A DNA stretch of 64,000 nucleotides, from contig CM065322.1 of the NCBI GenBank assembly GCA_033032175.1, positions 15,624,001-15,688,000 of the forward strand, given 5' to 3'. The position numbers and the translations under genes were made by a program. Below are positions 41,210 to 53,167 of this stretch, piece by piece (the stretch's first letter is position 1; each line of letters opens with the position of its first letter). Under the pieces are notes generated by a model, which saw only the letters and a list, made by a program, of their open reading frames with translations, did not search any database and was not told the origin of the DNA. Origin of the DNA: Saturnia japonica (Eukaryota > Arthropoda > Insecta > Lepidoptera > Saturniidae).

Positions 41210-42361
41210 TACCAAAATGGTAATGGATATTCTGTGTGGTTGCCGGTTAGTACATTATAAAGTAATGGTGACTGGAACCAAGCAGATGTTCAAATGCCTT
41301 TTCAAATTATCATTTATAAGACTATTATATACTACTACATTATAGTACAAATACACAGTGTTGATTTGGTTCAACACATATAAATTCCAAATACCTATCC
41401 ACATTCCTTTTGGAACTAGTGTGATATAATTATTCAACTATTGGTTCAGCCTACCATTTAATAAGGCAATATTATATTTAATCCGATGGGTTTTAGTCAT
41501 ACTAAGTACTGGCTTCTATACCCTTCTAATCACAATACTTGTTAGGGCGTGGCTCATCTTCTATATATTCATGTCTTTTGATCCGTACAGTGATAGGGAA
41601 ATTTGTGACTAAAGGATAGGAGTTGCGACTATGTCCCTCTCCGTATATATCCCACAGTCGGTAGAGTCTAGCTTTATTTCCTGTACGGGGAGGTCTGGAT
41701 TGAAGTGAGTTACATATTTTCACCCTGGTTGACTTTGTCACCTTGGAGCTTTCTTTATCATCTTGTAGGGTTATAGTTGGCCTTTACTGTGTCTGCTATT
41801 ACTACCCATTAGATTGAATCATTAGATTCATTTATTTTTACTTAAATAGGGAACTGGTTCCAGTATTCCTTTATCCTGCCTTCTCACCCTTAAACTTCAC
41901 TAGCAATGCTAGCGGTGGTTGATTGTTGGGTTTCACTATAAAAATTAGTGCTACTTTTGCGGGCTTGAGGAGGTGGGAAAATAACTTCAGCTAAAAAAAA
42001 ACCCCTTTGAACAACTTTCATGTGCAATTCATCATATTTCTAGTACAGTACATAACTACAGTTTACTATAGTATTAATATTAACTTTATTTCATACAATG
42101 TATTTTAACACTTTCTGTCATGTGTTGGAGTAAGTTCTAATTTACTAATTTGATTTAATGTTATGTTTTCTGAGTACCAGATTAAAGAACTTGTTTACTA
42201 CAACTTTGTGTAATTCACAACGTAAGGCCATATTAGACGATCACGATCAAGTTTAAATAAATAGAAATAGGAATAAGGCATTCGATTATGCATTATGCAA
42301 TCAGAAGGGGAAATATGAGGGGCTCACCCCATTATATATAGATAGAGAGGGGGGGGGGGGG

Positions 42362-43943
42362 TTGTTACAATCGGTTTATATGTTCCCCGAAAACAAATCA
42401 ATGCTTTTTAAAAAAGCAACTAGCAAGAGTGTTGCTGGTATAATTAAAAACTTAAATACTAATAAAGCCCCTGGAGCTGATGAGATACGCTGTGTAGATA
42501 TAAAAATCATATGTGATAATATTGCACACATTATATCAAAGCTTATTAACACTAGTGTTGTTATGGGAGAATATCCACAAGAACTTAAGACAGGAATTGT
42601 GCGTTCAATTCATAAAAAAGGTTGTCACAGCGTCTTTGGTAATTATAGGCCGATTACAATACTATCAGTAATTGACAAAATTATTGAGAAGTATGTTTGT
42701 AATCAGATCCAAAACTTTTACATGATGAATAATATATTATCTCGCGACCAATATGGATTTCAGCCTAAAAAATCTACTACGCAGCTTCTTTCAAGCTTCT
42801 CAGATAATGTAAACGCATGTTTAAATGACAAAAAACATGTAATACTATTATTCATTGACTTTAGTAAAGCGTTTGTTACATTGCGGCATGACATACTACT
42901 AAAAAAGTTAGACAATTGTGGTGCGCGTGGATCAATGTTAAAATGGTGTGAAGGTTACCTTAGTAATAGAAGTTTTGCGGTTAAAATAGGGAACATTTTA
43001 AGCGACGTGTAACAAGTAACAGAAGGTACTGCACAGGGATCGGTGTTAGGACCTTTACATTACTTAACTTATGTAAATGACATGGGAAATGTTATAAAAA
43101 ATTGTTCCATATATCAATACGCCGATGACACTTGTCTTTTAGCTGCCAGTAGAAATGTAAATGAAGCAGCTGAATGGATGCAAGAAGATTTTACTCAGGT
43201 AGCGAAATGGGCACATGACGCTGGACTTGTATTAAATGCTAGTAGAACTAAAATCGTTTATGTACGCTCAAATTATCTTCGAAGTACATACTTTGTCAAA
43301 TCCTAAGAACTGCCTGTGTACATCTATAGACCAAGTATCCCACCATACATATTTAGGTCTTATTGTGGATGACAAGTTTAACTGGAGCTACCATGTGGAC
43401 TTGGTATGTGACAGGCTTCGTGCGATTCTAACAAAATTTTACATAATTAAACACAAAGTTCCGTTCTCTATATTACTTAACATGTATATAGCATTAGCCG
43501 AATCTATAGTATCTTACGGCATTACCTCCTACGGTAGGACATTCAAAACATACCTAGATAATATATACACACTGCAGGCTAGAATACTTAAGTTAATAGT
43601 GCCAACACACATAAAGAACTTATACAATGGCAATATATTACAGATCTTTCACCACTCCCACGCATTACCGGTCCACATTAAATTTAGATTAACTATCTTA
43701 ATTGAAAAATTTCATAATAGTGACATGAAGATAACTATAGCACATAATGTCAATAAACGAAATATATCCCAACAAAAACTTTTCATACCACGAGTAAACA
43801 ACTTCTACGGAAGGTGTACCTTAGCCTTTTTGTTTACCACCATAACAAATGATATACCCTACCAAATAAATAAGAATGCAAACCCACAAAATTATAAGCG
43901 TATCTATAAGAACTATTTTCATGAAAACCTCTTATTACCATAA
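42362..43943 (+). pseudogene. CR1-like element B reverse transcriptase, one stop and one frameshift
   Basis: RT motifs in order: NTNKAPGADEIR, GNYRPITILS, FIDFSKAFVTLRHD (catalytic first Asp kept; the second Asp of the usual SKAFD is Val), GTAQGSVLGPLHYL and YQYADDTCLL. A TAA at 43010-43012 lies in frame before the GTAQGS block, and the frame shifts near 43290. The C-terminal domain reads ESIVSYGITSYGRTFKTYL and continues to the stop at 43943. The lesions are few, so this copy is fairly recent. Confidence 0.85.
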
Positions 43944-44327
43944 GAAATGCGAGTTTTAATGACAGTTAAAATATAATATAATTATGTAAGCACATTTAAT
44001 ATGAACACGAAAATAAATAGGATTAATCTTCTATACCCAACACTTTGTAACATCCTGTATAAGTAGTTCGACTCCGTAATCTTTAAACCGGTTTACAAGC
44101 GAAGTAGCTAGAATCTTTAGCTTACTTTGAGTCGGTGGCTATAATTTTATCAAAATACCTACAATTTATTTTATTATCGTATGTGTAGATTATTTGTGTA
44201 TAACTACAGACTATGTTAAAGAACGAGTTGATTCACTGTCTCGGCATAAACCAGTTCTGGTTTTTCGGGGCATGTCAAAAAAATGTTTATATATTTTTTA
44301 ATAAATTAAAAAAAAAAAAAAAAAAAA
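42362..44327 (+). mobile_element. CR1-like LINE element B, 3' part
   Basis: Holds the RT domain (to 43943), a 3' UTR, AATAAA at about 44300 and a 20-A tail (44308-44327). The 5' part is at 26490-27067. It is a relative of CR1-like copy A, less decayed. Confidence 0.8.
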
Positions 44328-46139
44328 TCACTTCTTCATATGGCTGTGGTTTTGGTACAACATTTTAAGGACATTAATTTTAACTAAGTTTCACGAGACT
44401 GACTTAGAACGGGAAAGTTTTCGTTTATTTTATTGAATACTCTGACACAACATTTTTGTTCTTTAAGTTTCTAAACAAAGACTAATGTTACCAGACTTGT
44501 TCTCTCACGTAGCCATATATATATTAAAAAGAAATAGCAAAAGATATTGCTTGTATTTAATGCACTACATTTTTTATGATTCGCGGATCTGGTACCTATA
44601 TTTAGTTATTTAATTGACGTAGGCGTTACTTTGCATAAATCAATCGTAATTAATATATATGAGATTTTTGTTTCTGCTTCTGCCTGAAACAGATTTACAG
44701 TTGTTTCGTCTTTCTGCAACAAAAAAACGTTTACCTTTACGTTAAACGTAACTAAGCAATTAATAACAAAGTCCAGGCTTCGAATCTAGCAATGAGCCTA
44801 ACTATCGATAAAAGAAAACGATCGTGATAAAATCATAGATGGTATGTTGTATTAGTAACTAAATAGAGATTACTGCGACCACCATATACCAAGGTCTCAC
44901 ACCCGCCAAAGTGAACTGACGACCGATAATGAATTTCTGGTATCTCTGTATTCACCATTGATTTTCGCTTCTTTATAAAACCAAACTAATATAATAAATA
45001 AGAAAGTAACTCTGTCTGCTTGTTACGTTTTCACTCCTAAACATCTATCTGAACTAATTTCAACGACTGTTAATAAAGAGACAGACTAAACCATGTAGAA
45101 GTATAATAGGCTACCTATTGTAGAGAAAAAAAACTTGGGATGAAAGCTTAAAAGTAGAATTCATTTTTATGCTTTTGGTAAGAAATGAAGTCTTGCGTTT
45201 TTGAAAAAACATCTCTCAAGATGGTACAATAAGGAATAATTTCAGTTATTTTATTATCTTTATATCTATAATGTATACTAAACCGTTGGTTTAATTGTAG
45301 GAGAGTATTTCTACACTTAATAATATTACAAATATGAAAGCTTTTATGTCTGGATGTTTGTTACAAAATCACGAAAAAACGGCTAAAGGGATTCGGATAA
45401 AATTCAGCACGCAGATAGCTTATAACTTGGACTAATATATAGAATACTTTTATCCCTGGTAAAGACCTAATTATAAAGTTCACTAAGATGAAATCGCGAG
45501 AAAACCCTAGTTATTATTAATACTATAAATCTTTAAATAAGTAATACAGAAGTTAGTAATAAACAAATACATCGACAGCAGTGCGATGGAATGGTTCAAC
45601 GCTCTTGTAACAGGGGCCGTGTCCCCCGGGTCCTCGACAATCACAATTTCCATTGATCTCATTTCGATTCCGACGGGATTCTGCTATGTTTTTATAATGT
45701 GAACGTGGAAATGTAGGGTTATAGCGTGTAGTTGTATAGCATATAACCTTCGTGAATGAATAAAATATAAAATGGCAAAAAATATCTAATTTGACTGGCC
45801 GTTTTAAAGATTAGCGTGTTCAATCGAACAAAATATATTAATAAGAATTAACACATTTTGCGAAACATGCTTTAAATAAATATTTTAATCATTTTAAATA
45901 TATTTAGTTTAAATTCTCCTTTATTTCATATTTATTTGCCCTGCAAGTTTTTAAAATGTTTAAGATATATAAAAGCTTGTTTTTAGATAGTTTTATTATT
46001 TTTAAAGTCTTCTCAGCAAACTCTTTTATTCGATACGCACATCATGGAGGTGCATAAAAATAACTGGTCCACCATGTTTAGGAGTCCGCCATATTGAATT
46101 TTGAATGACGTCACTTAGCTAACCATGCATTGTCACCTA
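44328..46139. other. Non-coding DNA with repeat ends
   Basis: AT-rich. Around 44985-45080 and 45320-45420 are words typical of lepidopteran transposon ends (AATATTACAAATATGAAAG; a CTGTCTGCTTGTTAC-type start). No complete element could be bounded. One GC-rich patch at 45600-45680 is listed separately. Confidence 0.4.
45507..45683 (-). other. GC-rich patch open on the minus strand, possible exon or repeat
   Basis: After a possible acceptor (AACATAG) the minus strand is open for 58 codons (MRSMEIVIVEDPGDTAPVTR near the start, hydrophobic afterwards) to a TAG at 45509-45507. It stands out from its AT-rich surroundings. The polypyrimidine tract is poor and I do not recognise the peptide. Confidence 0.2.
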
Positions 46140-46607
46140 TCTATACAATTAATAAAATTGAAGTTTCTGTTTGTAATCTGAAAATAACAGTTTTTTACTA
46201 AATTTTTATTTTTGTCTGTCTGTCCGTCTGCTTGTTCCGGGTAATCTCCAAAACGGTTGGACCGAGTTTGGCGGGACTTTCACGGGCAGATAGCTGATTT
46301 TATAAGGAGTCGCGTAGGCTACTTTTATTTTAGAAAAGTAATTATGTTCCGTGCAAATAAAAAAAACTGGACATGGTGAATCATTACGGGCGCTTTAATA
46401 GCTTACGCTGAGTAAATCATAAGAGATATATCAAATTAATGTACAACACAATTTTAGATTTTCAAAAGAACTACAAAAAAGTTAGTGAAAGCATATGTCT
46501 GTCTTCTAAGGATCGCCCACAAACAATAACCATATAGCATGATTCGTGTGTATGCGCTATCGACGGCATTCTGAAGTCCACGTAAGCGATACCGCGGGCA
46601 CAGCTAG
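46140..46607 (+). mobile_element. Non-autonomous Helitron, family 2, copy 1
   Basis: Starts TCTATACAATTAATAAAATT after an A and ends ACCGCGGGCACAGCTAG. Internal words GGTAATCTCCAAAACGGTTG and GACGGCATTCTGAAGTC recur in the copies at 48125, 51102 and 59628. There is no coding sequence. Confidence 0.75.
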
Positions 46608-48124
46608 CCTAATATAATTCCGTAGTATTTATTAAATTTTACACGTCATAACCACTAGTTTACCATGTTAAATATACTAACTAACCTTAACAATGGTATA
46701 AGCTTTTGCGGGAACAATAATTGAAAACTTATCATTTAAAAAAAACTACACCGAACATTTGGCAACTAAATTCTATAAGGCCTATTTGTCACACTTGACA
46801 ATGGCGAAATTGCTTGTATAGACAGAAAGCAAAAAAAAGGTTTTGACTTGCTACTGTGGAGGGTAGAGACTACAAACCAGGAATACCATCTATATGTATG
46901 AAAAAGTGTTCGTCGAAAAGCGTCAAATTAGGATGGCGCCACGGTAGCAAGTGCGCAAATTTTAAAGATAACGCCAAAAGTTATAATTTTTTCATTTTCG
47001 CCCACTTGGGAAATTTTTCCTCCGCAAACTTTTCCCATTATTGTTCAATTATTTTTTTAAGTTTCACAACAGTAAAAACTATGATACCACGAAAAAGTAT
47101 CTTTCCCTCTTGCTACGCTAGCGCCATTTTAGTGGGTTTTTGAATTGTAATTTGCTGCTTACAACAGGAGACTTTTTCATCTTGTCCCCCATATAAAATG
47201 ATTCTCCTTACAATCCTCCATACGTACCACGTAAACTTTCTGCCTGGATCTATTACGTGATGTAGTGTGTTTTTTTGTGCACAAATGAACTATAAATAAT
47301 ATCTAGGAACATGAATTTTAAGTTGCCACAAAAAAACTCTCTGGGCAGTTTTAATATGGGCCTCTTATTAGAGCTATTTTTGAAGATTATACGAATAATT
47401 AGCAAAATATTCCTATTTACGTGCCGTTGGTAGAATTGTGGATAAACACGAGTTGCAATTAAATAAAAGGCAACGTGCTAGTGACATGTACAAGACGGTA
47501 CACCGCTCACTAAGCGTGCCGCTAACGAGACGACCAACGCTTGTCTTCATTTCAAATATTCCGTCTCGTTTACATTAGGTACACATCTTTGCGGAGTGTG
47601 TTATATGAAATTATTACTATCCAATTATAAACTTTCCGAGCTCGTTTAACATATATAAGACAATATTTTCAAGTTATCAGGAATTGTAAATTTCAACAAT
47701 TAAACTAATGCGTTGCTCTGAAACAAAGTTTTTTTTATTTTAGTACATACACACACTACTAACTAATTACACTTGTTAAACATAATAATATTATCCTACC
47801 TGAAACAAAGAAACGAAATTTAAGTGTATTATTTAAATTGTCAATTCCTTTTATAAACAAATACAAATTTTATATCTCAATCACGGTTACTTGTCAGATA
47901 AACTTAAACTACTTCCTCGACCGAGTTAGCCATTATTACTTACAGCGCCATCTATGAAATACATGCAACTACGAGACGAAGCCGTACAAAATAAAGAAAT
48001 AATTAGTTTCTTTACACATATACCTGGAGCCCTAGCCAAGTTGGCTTTCTACAACTGTTAACGCTGACGAAAATGCAAAAAAATGTATGAAATTGATATA
48101 GTATGTCAACGTTAAATCACGTCA
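46608..48124. other. Non-coding DNA
   Basis: The 95-codon frame at 46856-47143 is not convincing; the surrounding text (GGCGCCACGGTAGCAAG ... TACGCTAGCGCCATTTT) looks like a degraded inverted-repeat element. The 47250-47310 part resembles 470-530, and 47480-47560 resembles 49710-49800 (CGCCGCTAACGAG-like words). Confidence 0.4.
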
Positions 48125-48645
48125 TCTATACAATTAATAAAATTGGTATGTCTGTTTGTGATGTCAAAATAACAGCTTTTTACTAAATGCATATGAAAGT
48201 AATATACGATACCTATATATAACAAAAAACCTATTTATAAAATTTTTGTCTGTTTGTTCTAGGTAATCTCCAAAACGGTTGGACCGATTTTGACGGGACT
48301 TTAGACGAGACGGTAGTTAGCTGATTTTATAGGGAGTAACTTAGACTACTTTTATTTCGGAAAAAGAATTAGGGTTCCGCACAAATAAAAAAAAATGGTC
48401 ATGGTGAATCAATGCGGGCACTTAAATGGCTTACCCTGAGTAAACCATGAAATATAGCAAATTAATGTACTAGATAATTGTAGAAATTAAAAAGACCTAC
48501 AAAAAAGTTATCGTGAGTGTATACGTCTATCTGCTAAGGAACACCCACAATAAGCATTTTTCTTTTTAAAATGGTCAGGAGCGGGGAAGCATAATTCGCG
48601 CGGGCATTCTGTAGTCAAAGTGAGCGAAGCCGCGGGCACAGCTAG
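48125..48645 (+). mobile_element. Non-autonomous Helitron, family 2, copy 2
   Basis: Starts TCTATACAATTAATAAAATT and ends AGCCGCGGGCACAGCTAG, followed by T. Preceded by A, so the A/T target fits. It is closely related to 46140-46607. Confidence 0.78.
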
Positions 48646-49048
48646 TCAGATATATATGTCAATTCTATAATTTTTTTCTTTTTCTGTTAGCATTAATGAT
48701 TGTACAAAGGTAACTTGGCTATGGCCTACGTTAATACATATATAGACTATTGAACCAGGATTTTCAACACAATATTTTTTTATAAAAATTTTGAGTGTTC
48801 AAATACGTTATTAAGGGAGGTAGGGTATAGAGAAATATTTTTAGAGATTTATTTTTACTTCAGGCAGTTCGATTGGTGGAAGTCATCCAGTTTACAGATG
48901 ATCGCAGCCAGATAACCTTGTGTTGTTTCTCTGCGGTGGATGGAGTTCCCAGAGCCCTTTGTGTTAAGTTCGGCAAGGAGTTATTCATACTTAGGCGTAC
49001 ATGGGAGTTTAATATCTACGTTTTATGTAATATAATAACATAATATAA
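48646..49048. other. Non-coding DNA with one open stretch
   Basis: After ATTTTTACTTCAG at 48863 a plus-strand frame runs about 60 codons (LVEVIQFTDDRSQITLCCFS near its start) to a TAA near 49040. It could be a degraded repeat or an exon; no donor and no family are recognised. Confidence 0.25.
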
Positions 49049-49673
49049 TCTATGAATAAAATAATAACAACGCGAAAGAGCTTTTTTGTTTGTTTAAACA
49101 CGCTAATCTCTGGATCTACAATCGGATTCGAAAAATTCTTTTTCTATACGATAGCCAGACTCCCGAGAAATTGTATAGACTATCTAACATTGCTCTATAA
49201 CTCTCAGCTAGCCTTAAATATTGGTTTTTGTTAAGTAAGTTGGAGGCGGAAGGCCTCTCGAACTGATTTATCCACGTGCGTTGTCATAATGGTTAATGAT
49301 GCGTAAATACAATGTTCTATAAAAATATGTTCTACAAAGACACGATAGCATAAGCGTATCTCTTACATATAAGCCACAATAAGCTATTTTGTGACAAACA
49401 ATTGTTAAAAATCAAAGTGATTTATGAACATTATTTTTAGACATGGCTTATTAATACATATAAACAAAAGTTACTTCATCATAAAGACAATTTTATGAAG
49501 TATAATTTTACTCTTTATAGCGTGTTATTTGGATGCAAAGTTTAAGAGATAATGAAAAATCAAAATAATATGTACTTGCGGGAAGAACAATTATGATAGA
49601 CTACACAGGCGCGTTGGCATTGTGGTGTTTGTCGGATAAAATTAACAAGAATGAAACCGTGGGGCACAATTAG
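49049..49673 (+). mobile_element. Non-autonomous Helitron, family 1, copy 2
   Basis: Starts TCTATGAATAAAATAATAAC and ends GTGGGGCACAATTAG before T. It aligns along its whole length with 23203-23834, for example ACTTCATCATAAAGACAATT and TACTTGCGGGAAG. Confidence 0.72.
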
Positions 49674-50189
49674 TCTATGAATATAACAAACACGGGTGAA
49701 CTTGATAAGTGAGGCGCATAACGAGATCACTAATCTGTTTGATCGCTCGTTACGTTGCGCTCGCCGCTAACGAGGCGTCAGCGCGGCGCGGCGCAGTGTC
49801 ATACGCACGTTCCCCTGCATTAATTTCAAAAACGTCATACAAAGCTTGCATCTAGTCTATTACATTCAAAATATGCTGATATTATAATAAAAATCAACAC
49901 AGTTATTTTTTATCGTTATATGTTTAGGGTTATGGCTACAATCTAACATGAGTGACGTATATATATGCAGCATACAGTTAGGAGATGTATATATTATAGC
50001 ACATATGTTGCTTAACTCTAATGAAGTTACGATTGTTTAGTTTAATTAATTAAATTTGTTGTTGTGTTAATTCGTCCGTGAGGTCGTACATGCCTACAGG
50101 CTCTGTCAGGATATCAGCGCTGCAGTGCTTACGCTTGTAGGCCTGCAGCATTATGCTGAGACAGGGACCTATTCGACCCCATGTAACAC
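49674..50189. other. Non-coding DNA
   Basis: A CG-rich patch at 49730-49810 resembles 47480-47560, suggesting a repeat; the rest is AT-rich with no gene. Confidence 0.4.
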
Positions 50190-50528
50190 TTCATTTATTG
50201 TTTCAATCAGTTTGTTTTGTTTTACATTTAAAAATGTATGTGTGTTGTGTGGTGTTATTGTCGAATAAATGCCTGTTCTTTCTTTGTAAGCCTAGTGGAA
50301 GACTGGCTCTCAAGTGCGGCTGGCGGAACACATCTATTAGTGTTTGGCGACAGATTTTCAACTTGAGGGTGGTAGCTAGCCAGGTGGGCATTAGAAAAAG
50401 CCGTACCACCATACTATGGTTTCATCGCAATGTTTCCTTCACCGAAAGCTCAGGTTAATTGCAGGGATTCGAACTCAACTCGATTGACGCGGTGTCTGCA
50501 TACAGTACCACTGAGCTAACATTGCTTT
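50190..50528 (-). mobile_element. tRNA-derived SINE
   Basis: On the minus strand the head carries a box A (TTAGCTCAGTGGTAC, about 50520-50506) and a box B (GAGTTCGAATCCCTGC, about 50476-50461), both RNA polymerase III promoter elements. The body has TCGGTGAAGGAAACATTGCG, a form common in lepidopteran SINEs. The ends of the would-be acceptor stem do not pair, so it is not a tRNA gene. The 3' limit is approximate. Confidence 0.6.
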
Positions 50529-50844
50529 AATGTAAAAAATCTAATGTCAAGATTGGATGGGAGTTAAAGAGTTCTAATGGGACGTCGCTACGTGCTATTC
50601 GGGCAGCGTCGCGTGTGGTTGACTTTGTTCCAATCAGTGGTTCTCCCTTCAACATTCATACTGAGCGCTTCTCTCTCTACTACACACATTCACTGTTTTA
50701 CGTGTGTGTTAGTCTATCAGCGTGGTCTACTATGCTAACCTTATAGGTTAGTCTTAAATATCAAAGAGTTTAGGGTTATAATAACATCATTCGAATATAC
50801 TTCTTTTGTAACAAAATTTACATTTTTAACGAAAAACTAAAATC

Positions 50845-51060
50845 AACTTCAATGATCTTTAGGAGTTTTCTGATGTATCTCCAAAGTTGAAGGTCCAATG
50901 CTAATGAAATTAAAAAGCGATTACCCTTGAGGTATCCCTTATCCAACAAAAAAAAAAGAATCATCTAAATCGGTTAATAAATTATGAAGTTATAGATAAA
51001 TATTCTTAAAAAAGATATACATTCGAATTAAACGTTACCGTTTTTTTGAAGTCAGTTAAA
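50845..51060 (+). repeat. Dispersed repeat family Rcuc, copy 1
   Basis: Shares AACTTCAATGATCTTTAGGA, GTATCTCCAAAGTTGAAGGT and GAATCATCTAAATCGGTT with 53925-54070 (plus) and 63745-63838 (minus). It has no frame. The family is unknown to me but looks like a lepidopteran interspersed repeat. Confidence 0.6.
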
Positions 51061-51101
51061 AAATCATAAAAATAAAGATATTAATTAAATAATATCTTTA
51101 A

Positions 51102-51605
51102 TCTATATATAATCAATCAAATTGAAGTGTCTGTTTGTAACCTCAAAATAAAAGCTCTTTACTAAATGCATATGAAAGTATATAAGATACAGATAACAAA
51201 AACTCCATTTTTTCAAATTTTGTCTCTCTGTTTGTTTCGAGTAATCTCCTAAACGGTAGGACTGGATTTTGACGGGACTTTCGCTGTTACATAGCTGATG
51301 TTACAAGGAGTAACTAAAGTTACTTCTATTTGAGAAAACTAATTATGGTTTCGCACAAATAAAAGAAAAAGTGGTCATGGTGAATCAATTTGGGTGCTTA
51401 AATGGCTTACACTGAGTAAACCATAAAAGATATATAAATAAATTTATATACTACATAATTGTAGACATTAAAAACCTACAAAAAAGTTAGGGAGAGTATA
51501 CATTTATCTTCTAAGCAATAATAATCAATAAGCATTTTTGTTTTTAAAATAGCCGGTAGCGGGGAGCAATATTAGCGCGATCATTCTGTCCACGGGCTCA
51601 GCTAG
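51102..51605 (+). mobile_element. Non-autonomous Helitron, family 2, copy 3
   Basis: Starts TCTATATATAATCAATCAAA and ends GTCCACGGGCTCAGCTAG before T, with A in front. It matches the family-2 body (ACGGTAGGACTGGATTTTGA, CTAAATGCATATGAAAGTAT). It is directly followed by a short scrap resembling the family-1 start (TATAATAAAGCAGAAGAG). Confidence 0.75.
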
Positions 51606-52048
51606 TAATATAATAAAGCAGAAGAGATTTCTTAGACACAGGCTACTTGATTAATATTTGATCAAATATTTTGTAATATTTTTCTTATTATTTATTCTAT
51701 TACAGCAACCAAACCAAGTTATTAAGTATCATTAATGCCAACTATAAAATGGTTAAATATTTTGCTTTACAAAGTTAGTAACAGTTGCAGTGTTCTAACA
51801 AAACTGTGGTCCCCTTGTTAGAACTTTCGGGAAGTTTTTGCGACATTTTAGAATTCATGCTCCATGTTATTTTTGCAAGATTACAGACTAGCATCAAAAC
51901 AAATTGTCTATGTATTTTTTTTTATCTGTGTCATGCTTACAATTAGGCATTGACTTTGCCGTACCACTATTAGTAAAAAAAGTTACAAAAAGAACAAATA
52001 TATCAATTGTTTGTTATAAAAGATAATCAAGATAAGAAAATTACCGAC
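51606..52048. other. Intron-like non-coding DNA downstream of the Ig exon
   Basis: AT-rich; contains a 10-bp perfect stem (GTTCTAACAA / TTGTTAGAAC, 51792-51824). No further exon is recognised. Confidence 0.5.
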
Positions 52049-52181
52049 CTGTAGAGTGGTTTCCCTCCTGCATGTCGGAACCAGAGCACCATGTATACTC
52101 GATCTTCATTGGAATCCGGCTCGATGTCGCAAGGCAGCGAGGCGGTCCGCCCTACCACTGCTTCCACCTCCATCGTGGAAA
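52049..52181 (-). CDS. Exon of an immunoglobulin V-set protein, sidestep-like
   Basis: On the minus strand an acceptor (GATTTTGTTCCAG) precedes 133 bp of open frame, and a GT donor follows at AG|GTCGGT. The peptide reads STMEVEAVVGRTASLPCDIE, then DSNEDRVYMVLWFRHAGGKP and LY. It has the V-set B-strand Cys (SLPC), the C-strand Trp (VLWF) and the PLY ending. The sidestep family of insect cell-surface proteins (axon-guidance partners of Beaten path proteins) has this block, including an intron after PLYS. The exon is GC-rich in AT-rich DNA and has no lesions. Other exons would lie in long flanking introns or outside the window. The exact sidestep paralogue cannot be told. Confidence 0.68.
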
Positions 52182-52870
52182 CTGGAACAAAATCGACTAT
52201 ATCTGAGTTGATATGACCTGCCAGATAACTATTGATCGTTTTATACTACAAAAGTATAACTATAAGCTGACAGCGACCGTTTTTGCTATTCCAATGGGCC
52301 GAGTGAATAATTATATAGCGTCCTTACTGGACTTCGACTCTATCGGCCGTCGGTGTTCAGAGGCCAGACTAAGAGGCGGTTTTAGCTTGTAGCAACTATC
52401 TGAGTAAAGTTTTAATTTAGAGATAGCATTTTAAAACATGTCGCCCACCAGACACTACTGATACAACTGAGGGTAGGCGCCAATATTTACGTTACAAGCG
52501 CGATATCGGTGTCATTCGCCAATTGCTATCGAGACGTCGCACTGAGTTGACATTTCGTCATTTACCTTATACTTCCTTGTAGGTATTTATTGTTAATTTA
52601 CCCCTAGTTTACTTACGGGGTTTCGGTAGAGATAAATAATATAGGTCTATTTAATGTGCGTATTCCTTTACTCCGATATAGTACATACATTAATAACTGC
52701 GGACGGACGGCGACTGAAGCCCGTGTGTGCTCTCAACCACGATATATAGTTTCGCTAAGGTTGTAATATTTACCGGAGCGCACACGCTGCTACATGTCAG
52801 ATCACTACTTCATTTTATTACCGTAGAATCGTGGCACAGGTGATACAGAATGCAATGTGTATTTATGATT
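52182..52870. other. Intron-like DNA upstream of the Ig exon
   Basis: Mixed composition with GC-richer patches (52280-52560, 52690-52800), but no open frame with splice sites that I trust. Confidence 0.4.
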
Positions 52871-53167
52871 ACTAGTGGTCGCCCTAAGCTCAAAATTCTA
52901 CCTGCTACTTTTTCATCATAGACTATTTTCTATTTGACATTTGTTTGGGGGTCTAAGTTCAATGGCACTGATCGTGTTAGGATTCGCAGTATTAATGTAT
53001 TTAATTTAATATATTAGTAACAGATATTATAGATAAATTTTAACTTTATGCACTCCTTCCCCATATAAATTTTAAACACCATACATGCCAAATCTCACAG
53101 TCTTCTATGCACGCAATACGCTTAAAAAGGTACCGAAAGCTTTTGCTTCGCGTATTAATAAATAGAT
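52871..53167 (+). repeat. Dispersed repeat family R350, copy 3
   Basis: Starts ACTAGTGGTCGCCCTAAGCT and ends CTTCGCGTATTAATAAATAG. It is shorter than copies 1 and 2 because it lacks the block between GACATTT and GGGGGTCTAAG. Confidence 0.8.

Larger units (their letters stand above)
39542..42361 (+). repeat. Triplicated segment, copy 3 (longest)
   Basis: Starts with TTAGAAAGGAT and runs uninterrupted through the sequence of copies 1 and 2 to a 13-G run (42349-42361). After that the CR1-like RT begins. Exon candidates lie at 40405-40536 and 41048-41209. Distinguishing bases against copy 1 include GAAGGGTATC, GGAATCCCC, TTCCAGG and GATAGGGAA. Confidence 0.92.

Noticed and set aside
46856..47143. 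95-codon frame
   Set aside because: It falls in text resembling an inverted-repeat element; no splice or start context and no family.
50455..50530. tRNA gene on the minus strand
   Set aside because: Boxes A and B are present, but the acceptor stem does not pair and a SINE body follows; called a SINE.
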